This document shows, piece by piece, positions 1 through 4,833 of a stretch of 9,061 nucleotides of DNA. The stretch is taken from NCBI GenBank assembly GCA_039933315.1, contig JBDTOI010000162.1, forward strand, positions 1 to 9,061, in the 5' to 3' direction. The DNA is from DASXRU01 sp039933315. Lineage in GTDB: Bacteria; Acidobacteriota; Blastocatellia; Pyrinomonadales; Pyrinomonadaceae. The notes under the pieces were generated by a model. The model saw nothing but the letters and a program-made list of their open reading frames with translations. It was not told the DNA's origin and did no database searches. The position numbers and the translations under genes are program-made. The number at the start of each line of letters is the position of its first letter. Within the stretch, counting starts at the first letter, position 1.

Positions 1-619
1 TCGTCTTGACGAAGTTGTCCATCGCGTTGATGCCGTCCTGGGTGAGATTGACTGCAGTCTGCCGGAGGCCGCCTACCGACGCACCGCGAGTGTCGTTTCC
101 GATCACCGCGATACCGGCCTGCAATGCAGCAAGCTCGACCGGGTTTCGACCGCCTAGCGGAAGATCAACGACCTGCCTGGTGTTGATGACATTGGTAAGG
201 GTTGGGCTTGTCTGGTTGATAACTTCCTGGCTAGCCGCGACCGTGACTGTTTCACTCGGTGGGCCGACCTCTAACGGTATGTTCAGCTGAGCGGCAGATC
301 CAACCGAGACAATAACGTCGCGCACCACTGCTCGCCTAAAGCCTCTGGTATCAACGGTCACAGTGTATGTGCCTGGCTGCAGAGCCTGGAAATCGAATGT
401 TCCCGAGTTGCCGGTTTCTGCACTGCGCTCAGCGCCAGTTGCGTTGTTAACAACCGAGACGGTCGCACCTGGCAACATTGCCCCGGTGGGGTCGGCAACA
501 CTGCCGCGAAGACTACCCGTGGTGACCTGTCCCAGGGCAGTCACTGTAAATAAGCAAGTCAAAAGCAAAGCCAGAACCATCTGGCCTTTCGTTGCAAAAC
601 TTGGACGGAATCTTTTCAT
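1..619 (-). CDS. TonB-dependent receptor, Oar-like, N-terminal part (runs off left edge)
   Basis: Reading the minus strand from the ATG at 617-619 gives 206 residues with no stop before the window edge. Residues 1-30 form a signal peptide (basic MKRFRPSFATKG, hydrophobic VLALLLTCLFTVTA, cleavage before Q31). Residues about 33-112 are a carboxypeptidase-regulatory-like beta-sandwich (GSLRGSVADPTGAMLPGATV, then GTFDFQALQPGTYTVTV). Residues about 123-206 begin a TonB plug domain (VVDLPLGGRNPVELAALQAG, then NLTQDGINAMDN). This order is typical of Oar-like outer-membrane receptors, which usually exceed 1000 residues, so most of the barrel lies outside the window. By family, the protein should sit in the outer membrane and import a large or scarce ligand using TonB energy; the substrate cannot be read here. 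The start is supported by AAGGAG (complement of 626-631) six bases before ATG. Upstream lie two tandem promoter/leader modules. Confidence 0.9.
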   Translation of the reverse strand, partial: MKRFRPSFATKGQMVLALLLTCLFTVTALGQVTTGSLRGSVADPTGAMLPGATVSVVNNATGAERSAETGNSGTFDFQALQPGTYTVTVDTRGFRRAVVRDVIVSVGSAAQLNIPLEVGPPSETVTVAASQEVINQTSPTLTNVINTRQVVDLPLGGRNPVELAALQAGIAVIGNDTRGASVGGLRQTAVNLTQDGINAMDNFVKT

Positions 620-653
620 AGTGGGCTCCTTACAAGTTAGGGTTGTCCGGGGA

Positions 654-690
654 GCTTTCCCCGAGGGAATTGGTACATCCCTGGGAAAGC
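654..690 (-). promoter_or_regulatory. Leader hairpin, copy A
   Basis: GCTTTCCC (654-661) pairs with GGGAAAGC (683-690). After a two-base bulge, AGGGA (664-668) pairs with TCCCT (678-682), leaving a 9-base loop. It lies 22 nt upstream of the AAGGAG of the receptor gene and about 54 nt after the predicted transcript start. No T-run follows on the minus strand, so it is not a normal terminator. A role in mRNA stability, translation control or protein binding is inferred. Confidence 0.6.
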
Positions 691-736
691 CGGAGAAACT
701 GGTGGTAACGAAATGAAAGCGGACGGGTATTGATTC

Positions 737-913
737 TTACCGTCGATAATTTCGGGTAAGACTTGTCCCAGCCACTACCAGGAAGTGGGGCAGAAATTGT
801 TTTGTTGTATGACGACGCGGAGGTGGTCTACGGAGGTCGAGCAGAAGACTCCCCGAAAGCGCACGAGAATCTTCCCCCGAATGGAATCCTAGACCCCAAA
901 CAAGCCTTTTCAT
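737..913 (-). CDS. Small ORF of 58 codons behind the duplicated leader (doubtful gene)
   Basis: The ATG at 911-913 is preceded by the same AAGGAG and six-base spacing as the receptor gene. It encodes MKRLVWGLGFHSGEDSRALS and continues to a TAA at 737-739. The peptide is Arg- and Pro-rich in the middle (LRRPPPRRHTTK), has no clear signal peptide or known motif, and ends within the promoter box of copy A. Only MKR is shared with the receptor. The initiation signals look functional, but they were copied with the leader, so translation may be incidental. It could be a leader peptide, a remnant of a deleted receptor gene, or no gene at all. Confidence 0.3.
   Translation of the reverse strand: MKRLVWGLGFHSGEDSRALSGSLLLDLRRPPPRRHTTKQFLPHFLVVAGTSLTRNYRR
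755..770 (-). promoter_or_regulatory. Degenerate -24/-12 (sigma-54-like) box, copy A
   Basis: The minus strand reads TGGGACAAGTCTTACC, aligned with the better box of copy B. The -24 GG is present, but the -12 dinucleotide is AC instead of GC, and position 4 is G instead of C. With the usual offset, the start point would be the G opposite base 744, the first base of a block shared with copy B (GACGGTAAGAATCA). The altered -12 dinucleotide suggests a weak or dead promoter. Confidence 0.3.
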
Positions 914-948
914 AGTGGGCTCCTTAGCAAGTTAGGGTTCTGGCTTGA

Positions 949-984
949 GCTTTTCCAGGAAGAGAAAAACCTCCTGGAAAAAGC
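949..984 (-). promoter_or_regulatory. Leader hairpin, copy B
   Basis: GCTTTTCCAGGA (949-960) pairs with TCCTGGAAAAAGC (972-984), giving 12 pairs with a single bulged A and an 11-base loop. It occupies the same place as the copy A hairpin, 23 nt before AAGGAG. The stem sequences differ between copies, yet pairing is kept in both, which argues for selection on structure. There is no T-tract on the minus strand after it. Confidence 0.6.
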
Positions 985-1057
985 CTTTTAAAACACCGAT
1001 GGAAAGAAATCTGAAAAGTGCTTGGGATGGATATGAATCTTACGGTCAGTTAAGAGG

Positions 1058-1073
1058 GGCAAGTGCCGTGCCA
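1058..1073 (-). promoter_or_regulatory. Sigma-54 type (-24/-12) promoter, copy B
   Basis: The minus strand reads TGGCACGGCACTTGCC, which matches the known RpoN consensus TGGCACR-N4-TTGCW at every defined position except the last. GG and GC are exactly 10 bases apart. Counting the GC as -13/-12 puts +1 at the G opposite base 1047, where a block conserved with copy A begins. An RpoN promoter needs an enhancer-binding ATPase. An inverted repeat, TTGCAAGT ... ACTTGCGA, lies about 20-60 bases upstream (near 1095-1130) and could be an activator site; that part is speculative. Confidence 0.6.
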
Positions 1074-1085
1074 GCAAGGAGAAAG

Positions 1086-1217
1086 TCACGATTCTCGCAA
1101 GTGCCCAGCTTTTGCGCGAACTTGCAATTCTCTAACTGTAAGAGTCTTGATGTTTTTGGATTCTTCTACGAATTTCTGAAGCTTTTCGCGGTCGTTGCCT
1201 TTCGCAGTTTGACCATG
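1086..1217 (-). pseudogene. Coding-like fragment without a start codon
   Basis: One minus-strand frame is open for 43 codons between TGA at 1218-1220 and TGA at 1086-1088. It has protein-like composition (GNDREKLQKFVEESKN, then TLTVRELQVRAKAG), suggesting a charged helical tail. There is no ATG, GTG or well-placed TTG with a ribosome site, and the preceding terminator isolates it from the gene upstream. It may be the decayed C-terminus of a lost gene, or chance. I do not recognise the family. Confidence 0.2.
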
Positions 1218-1230
1218 TCAGCCCGGCAAT

Positions 1231-1269
1231 AAGAAAGAGGCGCTGTTTTCCCGTAGAAAACAACGCCTC
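1231..1269 (-). terminator. Rho-independent terminator of the LolA-like gene
   Basis: GAGGCG (1237-1242) pairs with CGCCTC (1264-1269). After one mismatch, TGTTTTC (1244-1250) pairs with GAAAACA (1256-1262) around a 5-base loop. On the minus strand the stem is followed by TTTCTTATT. It lies about 115 bases after the stop codon of the gene ending at 1385. Confidence 0.75.
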
Positions 1270-1384
1270 AAAAGTAACGGATCTAACCGAGCTTAGAAGC
1301 CCGAGTGAAGACTGGGACCAGGGAAAAGGAGGTGCGCCGCCAAGGGGCCGCCGTAGTGATTCAACTAAAGCTTGGTCTGCCGGA

Positions 1385-2284
1385 CTACTTACTTCGAGCC
1401 ACGTTGAAAGCTTCCGGATCGATCGGCTGATCAAAAGCAAACCGCGAAAAGGTGTTCGTCCATTCCAGATCTTGCGCCAACGATTCAATCACGAGTTGAA
1501 TCTTGTAAACGCGCGGCAGGGTTAGTTTACCCATTGGTTGAAAATCAGAAAAATCTTCTATCAACTGAAAGCGGCTAACGCCCCCTGTTGGAGTAGCGGG
1601 CCCCGCGACATCGGTTGCAGCGGAGCCGGGCCGCGCACCCATGTAGGCGGAAATCGTATATTGATATTCGCTGCGTACATGCCGAAAAGTCTCAGCATCG
1701 AAAAAGAGAGCTATTTTCAAGTCGCCCTTTCGAGGTTCGTACTTGAGCTTGTGTACCTGTCGGCCGTTTATCTTTTCGGTCCCGGAATAACTAAGTTTCG
1801 CTTCCTTGGGATCCAAATTGAGCAGCGGCCAGGCGGATGAGAGAGCTCCACCGATTAAACCATGCTTCAAAACATTACCCTGGGTATTTAGAAAGCTGGC
1901 CAGCGGCGAAAGTCCGCCCGTTGGCAAACTTGCGACTGTCGTCTTCTGGCCGTCGTATCCAGCCTTCTCATAGGGGTAGTTTGCGGAGTTGAACACCATG
2001 GCCAATAAAACTTTCTGGCCATCCGATGCGATCTGAGCCGGGCCTACCGCTTCGCGTAGTGTATTGGGAAACTTAAGACGAGCCTTGACCTCGCCGGTCA
2101 GGACACGCGTTTTTGCAGCTGCCAGATCCTCGGGACTACCGATGGAGGCCACGTGCCTGGCCACGACCTCCTCGAGTTTCATTTTCTGCGGGGTTGCTGA
2201 GGCGCTGGCTGCGGCTAAGACAATACCCAAAATAGCGCCTATCGCTAATATTGTTTTCGGTTTCCGGTCTGAATTTCCTCTCAA
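1385..2284 (-). CDS. Secreted LolA-like (outer-membrane lipoprotein-sorting-like) protein
   Basis: With the TTG start the protein has 299 residues. Residues 1-30 are a signal peptide (basic MRGNSDRKPK, hydrophobic TILAIGAILGIVLAAA, cleavage after ASA). The mature part begins with a helix (LEEVVARHVASIGSPEDLAA), then alternating strands. Characteristic stretches are INGRQVHKLKYEPRKGD (about 172-188), IALFFDAETFRHVRSEYQY (191-209), EDFSDFQPMGKLTLPRVYKI (243-262) and a C-terminal FAFDQPIDPEAF. This 'substrate strand, fD.eT....r.eY, G..lP..i' pattern is that of the LolA-like fold, which binds lipid or lipoprotein acyl chains in the periplasm; exact function is not readable. A longer frame opens upstream at 2395, but those residues are not signal-like. 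The gene is transcribed alone, divergent from the TPR gene, and ends at the 1231-1269 terminator. Confidence 0.8.
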   Translation of the reverse strand: MRGNSDRKPKTILAIGAILGIVLAAASASATPQKMKLEEVVARHVASIGSPEDLAAAKTRVLTGEVKARLKFPNTLREAVGPAQIASDGQKVLLAMVFNSANYPYEKAGYDGQKTTVASLPTGGLSPLASFLNTQGNVLKHGLIGGALSSAWPLLNLDPKEAKLSYSGTEKINGRQVHKLKYEPRKGDLKIALFFDAETFRHVRSEYQYTISAYMGARPGSAATDVAGPATPTGGVSRFQLIEDFSDFQPMGKLTLPRVYKIQLVIESLAQDLEWTNTFSRFAFDQPIDPEAFNVARSK

Positions 2285-2612
2285 GTAAGTACCCTCCTTG
2301 GCACGTAAAGTAATTAGCCGATCGGCCCCGACAATAATTCGAGACGCACTGTTCAAAGATGGCCCGGCTTGAGGGGTGCCGCCTTCCTCCCGCAACCACT
2401 CTCTTCATGGTTAGTCAAATTTCCGCAGCAGAAGCGCCTGGCTTCAAGCGGCTAATCGTGTCTTTTCCTCCCGTGATTATCCTTCCGAAGCGGGCGACGG
2501 TCAATTCACCAAGCCCCCGTCGCGCCGCGCAGCCCGGACCCTGGATCTCATGGCAAAATTCGGAAGCGTGAGGTAGCATCATGCTCACCACTTCTTTAAG
2601 GGAGAGACTTCA
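2285..2612. promoter_or_regulatory. Divergent intergenic region between LolA-like and TPR genes
   Basis: These 328 bases must hold promoters for both flanking genes. No convincing -35/-10 pair was found on either strand. A perfect 10-base palindrome, GCCGATCGGC (2317-2326), sits 33 bases before the TTG start of the LolA-like gene, within its probable leader, and could be a repressor site. Toward the TPR gene, a small imperfect dyad (2568-2588) precedes its ribosome site AAGGGAGAG (2598-2606). The open frames that cross this region lack ribosome sites and protein-like composition. Confidence 0.4.
2292..2299 (-). promoter_or_regulatory. Ribosome binding site that fixes a TTG start
   Basis: The minus strand reads AAGGAGGG, seven bases before TTG (2282-2284). 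This is the strongest ribosome site in the window. It places the start directly before the basic n-region of the signal peptide. No in-frame ATG fits: the upstream one (2393-2395) would put about 37 non-signal residues before it, and the next downstream lies after the signal peptide. Confidence 0.75.
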
Positions 2613-3689
2613 ATGAAGGCAGTACGTAGAGGATCGCAATTCGTCTCAGACGACAGAAACGCAATTCTGGATTTGACGCGGCGATCCGCATTCCTTGGTT
2701 CCTTTCTGATCTTGCTGGCCGGCACATTTCTTCTAAGCCCGGTCCGGGCCTCAGCCCAGGGCAGTACCTACAGGGTGTGGGGTGACGTCAAGATAGACGA
2801 CAGTAAGGCGGATACGCCAGGGCCTGCGACTCTCACCGTTATTCTTTATGACCCCTCCGGCAATGTCGTGGCGCGGCAAACCGTCAGCAATGGCGGGCGT
2901 TACCGTTTCAACGTTACGAAATCGGCAAACGAAGGCCTCTTTGATTCAGGCTCACATGAGATCGCTATAGAATCCGAGGCCGGTGAAATAACACGCGTGC
3001 GCGTGTTTATCAATGGCGTCTCCGGTTCCGACTTCCGGCAGGACTTTGAGTTTGAGTGGAAAACCAAATTCGGCTCCCCCAAACCCACCATCGGAGTCAT
3101 CTCGGCGGCGGATGCATATGAACGTCCAGCGGCCACCAAATCACTTTTCCAAAAAGCGAAGGGGGCGGTGGAGAAGAAGAATTATGCTCAGGCCACTACG
3201 CTGCTGGGAGAAATCGTGGCCACCGACAAGCTTGATTTTCAAGCCTGGACCTTATTAGGAACAGTGTATCTGGTTCAGGAAAAGCCCGTCGAGGCCGAGA
3301 AGGCATATCTGAGCGCTATCGAGGCGCGACCCACTTTTTCTCTGGCGCTGCTTAATCTGGGCAGGTTACGCACCTCGCAAAAAAAGTATGAGCAGGCGAT
3401 CGAACCGCTCACTCATGCGGTGGAAGCGCAACCTCAGTCAGCTGAGGCAAATCTGCTTTTGGGGGAGGCTTATCTTCAGATAAAGAAGGGGTCGAAGGCG
3501 ATCGCGTATTTGAACGAAGCTTCCAATCTGGGGCGACCCGAAGCTCACTTGCGTCTTGGCTGGCTCTACAACGCCGCCGGTATGAAAGATAAGGCGGCCA
3601 TTGAGTACGCGGAGTTTCTCAAAAAGAAACCCGACTATTCTGACCGCAGGAAGCTCGAGGAATACATCCGGGCCAACAAGAAAGTTTAG
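2613..3689 (+). CDS. Secreted beta-sandwich plus TPR protein
   Basis: This is a 358-residue protein. A long basic n-region (1-25) leads into a hydrophobic segment (26-42) with cleavage near ASA|Q49. Residues about 51-150 form a beta-rich domain with a carboxypeptidase-regulatory or CNA-B-like look (TYRVWGDVKID, ATLTVILYDPSGNVV, GRYRFNV, GSHEIAIESEAGEITRV). Residues about 175-342 are five TPR units with the usual A/G/Y/A pattern, for example AWTLLGTVYLVQEKPVEAEK and ALLNLGRLRTSQKKYEQAIE, closed by a Lys-rich tail. By family TPRs bind other proteins, so a periplasmic or surface scaffold role is inferred; no enzymatic motif is present. The ATG at 2613 follows AAGGGAGAG by six bases. It is transcribed alone, divergent from the LolA-like gene and convergent with the gene ending at 3917. 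No clear terminator follows. Confidence 0.85.
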   Translation: MKAVRRGSQFVSDDRNAILDLTRRSAFLGSFLILLAGTFLLSPVRASAQGSTYRVWGDVKIDDSKADTPGPATLTVILYDPSGNVVARQTVSNGGRYRFNVTKSANEGLFDSGSHEIAIESEAGEITRVRVFINGVSGSDFRQDFEFEWKTKFGSPKPTIGVISAADAYERPAATKSLFQKAKGAVEKKNYAQATTLLGEIVATDKLDFQAWTLLGTVYLVQEKPVEAEKAYLSAIEARPTFSLALLNLGRLRTSQKKYEQAIEPLTHAVEAQPQSAEANLLLGEAYLQIKKGSKAIAYLNEASNLGRPEAHLRLGWLYNAAGMKDKAAIEYAEFLKKKPDYSDRRKLEEYIRANKKV

Positions 3690-3761
3690 AAGAATCCCTC
3701 AGCCCCGGCGCTTCAGACGACTCTCCTGCGTCAAGAAATAGGACTAAGCTGCGCGGCCAGA

Positions 3762-3795
3762 TAGCTGGATGGCACATCTACGTTAAGGCCAGCTA
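3762..3795. other. Inverted repeat in the convergent gap
   Basis: TAGCTGG (3762-3768) and CCAGCTA (3789-3795) are perfect 7-base arms around a 20-base spacer. It lies between the ends of the TPR gene and the minus-strand gene ending at 3917. Neither side has a real T-tract (on plus it is followed by AAAAATG), so it is only a weak candidate for transcript ends. Nothing else stands out in the 227-base gap. Confidence 0.25.
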
Positions 3796-3916
3796 AAAAT
3801 GCTGAGCGGAACCTTCATCCCGGATGGTTCAGGTGGTGACTACTCCAGCACCCGGATCTACGATCTCATACTCGGCGCTTCTCTACCTTAACGAACTGAC
3901 TTTACTGACGTGCAGT

Positions 3917-4609
3917 TTATCTGGAAGTGCGCTTCCAGACAGTACCATCATCGTACTTAATGGTTTGGATGACGACCTGCTCGGAGTAATGCGGCGGTGA
4001 TGCATTGCCGGCCTTAACCACGCGGACGACAGGCGCCGGGCGGCGGCTGGTATAGCCAACCAGCGTCTTGCTCTTACCCGGGCGGACGGTCTGCTCGCTT
4101 GAGAACAGATGACGACCTAACTCACGGTTCGTGTCGGGATCAGACAGGACGTACTCCCACGCCACGCCGCGGATCGTTTTTGGTCCAGCGTTTCTAATCT
4201 TAACTTCGTATTTGTATCCCCCGCCCGGCTGGGAGTATCTCACTGGCAGCCGATCCGGTAGCGCGCCGTCCCTGACGTCTCGGGGGGCACCCTGGGGAAT
4301 GGGAATGGGCGGCAGATTTGCCTGGGCCCTGAGTCCATTCTCCAGCATGGCATCTTTCTGGGCCTGCTGTACCCGCCCTATCTGCTCAGGCCCCCGCAAC
4401 GGATCCTCGTCAAGGGCCCGGTTTCTCACGTCGCGGTGCCAGCCCTTCTTGATGACCACGATGCCGGGCGCGTCAGGTTCGGTTGCGGCGGTCTGGGCGG
4501 CGGCGCCCGCCGGCAGGAACATCAGAACCACGACCGTCAGGACTAGCAGCCTGTTTACTCTTAGGATGGGCGCCAGGCGAAATACCACACTGCAGTAATT
4601 CTTTTTCAT
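3917..4609 (-). CDS. Secreted protein of unknown function with C-terminal beta-rich domain
   Basis: A 230-residue protein is read from the ATG at 4607-4609. Residues 1-38 form a signal peptide (basic ends, hydrophobic LLVLTVVVLMFLPAG, cleavage before Q39). Residues 40-120 are polar and Pro/Arg-rich, with two similar short motifs, WHRDVRNRALDEDP and APRDVRDGALPDRLP. Residues about 122-230 look like an Ig-like beta-sandwich (YKYEVKIRNAGPKTIRGVAW, then VRPGKSKTLVGYTSRRPAP, ending IKYDDGTVWKRTSR). I do not recognise a named family; 'NAGPKTI' followed by 'PGKSKTL' is common in beta-sandwich interaction domains. GGAGG (complement of 4622-4626) lies 12 bases from this ATG, rather far. A 4-codon frame ATG ATC TGG TCA TGA overlaps the start as ATGA and might couple translation. 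The frame is open back to 4696, but those residues precede the signal peptide. Confidence 0.7.
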   Translation of the reverse strand: MKKNYCSVVFRLAPILRVNRLLVLTVVVLMFLPAGAAAQTAATEPDAPGIVVIKKGWHRDVRNRALDEDPLRGPEQIGRVQQAQKDAMLENGLRAQANLPPIPIPQGAPRDVRDGALPDRLPVRYSQPGGGYKYEVKIRNAGPKTIRGVAWEYVLSDPDTNRELGRHLFSSEQTVRPGKSKTLVGYTSRRPAPVVRVVKAGNASPPHYSEQVVIQTIKYDDGTVWKRTSR

Positions 4610-4678
4610 GACCAGATCATACCTCCGCACTTCACATTCCTTGAAGGATAAAACTAGGATTCCGAATTGAAGAAAACG

Positions 4679-4724
4679 GTTGCTGTGAATCCCCACTCAG
4701 AACGGGGGTCCGCCGGTCAGCAAC
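4679..4724 (-). promoter_or_regulatory. Structured leader, possible attenuator
   Basis: GTTGCTG (4679-4685) and CAGCAAC (4718-4724) are perfect arms enclosing a second stem, CCCC (4691-4694) with GGGG (4704-4707). On the minus strand the outer stem is followed by CGTTTTCTTC, a weak T-rich tail. It lies about 70 bases before the ATG at 4609 and 33 bases beyond the receptor terminator. It could be an attenuator of the small secreted gene or a backup terminator for the receptor. Confidence 0.35.
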
Positions 4725-4757
4725 AAGCCACTTGGCTGAGGGAGCCTTCGCTGGAAG

Positions 4758-4785
4758 AAAAAAGGCTCCCGGTTTCCCGGGAGCC
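4758..4785 (-). terminator. Strong Rho-independent terminator of the large receptor
   Basis: GGCTCCCGG (4764-4772) pairs perfectly with CCGGGAGCC (4777-4785) around a 4-base loop. Six A's (4758-4763) give TTTTTT after the stem on the minus strand. It starts 48 bases after the receptor stop codon. Confidence 0.93.
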
Positions 4786-4833
4786 ATAAAGGTATCTGTG
4801 CCATTGGCACGATAACCAGGTGTGAATCTTCGA

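Larger units (their letters stand above)
611..774 (-). repeat. Promoter/leader module, copy A (adjacent to receptor gene)
   Basis: This stretch is the diverged partner of 905-1077. Near the start codon the two are almost identical: about 35 bases covering the start codon, AAGGAG and the CCCTAACTTG block differ by only a few bases and one indel. They diverge through a hairpin whose pairing is kept, then agree again around GTAAGA-TCA (729-742) and around the -24/-12-like box. Relative positions are nearly equal in both copies: SD to hairpin 22-23 nt, and box to ATG about 137 versus 146 nt. This looks like duplication of a complete promoter and 5' untranslated region. It could instead be what remains of two tandem receptor genes. 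Confidence 0.75.
905..1077 (-). repeat. Promoter/leader module, copy B (orphan)
   Basis: This is the second copy of the module at 611-774. In order on the minus strand it carries a good -24/-12 box, the block GACCGTAAGATTCA at the predicted start point, a hairpin, the CCCTAACTTG block, AAGGAG and ATGAAAAG. No receptor follows it; the coding potential stops after 58 codons. No terminator is visible between it and copy A, so a transcript starting here would read through copy A into the receptor gene. Confidence 0.7.

Noticed and set aside
6..716. Plus-strand frames opposite the left receptor
   Set aside because: They are antisense to a clear signal peptide, regulatory domain and plug; no start signals.
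611..1077. IS element or CRISPR explanation for the repeats
   Set aside because: Only two copies, no short regular spacers, no terminal inverted repeats and no transposase; the repeat content is a promoter and leader.
945..1232. Plus-strand frame of 95 codons across the leader repeats
   Set aside because: It crosses both arms of the leader hairpin, the sigma-54 box and nearly reaches the terminator, and has no ribosome site; composition is basic and unstructured.
2425..2439. Possible -24/-12 box before the LolA-like gene (AGGCGCTTCTGCTGC on minus)
   Set aside because: GG and GC are correctly spaced and the leader would be about 130 bases, but only about 7 of 12 consensus positions match; chance occurrence is likely.
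4131..4598. Plus-strand frame of 155 codons opposite the small secreted gene
   Set aside because: Shadow of the minus-strand gene: no ribosome site, low-quality composition, and the minus strand has a signal peptide and a coherent domain.
4740..4785. Third GGGAGCC copy (4740-4746) that could pair with the terminator arm as an antiterminator
   Set aside because: The terminator hairpin is much stable and forms first during transcription; a 7-base match in GC-rich DNA is easily coincidental.
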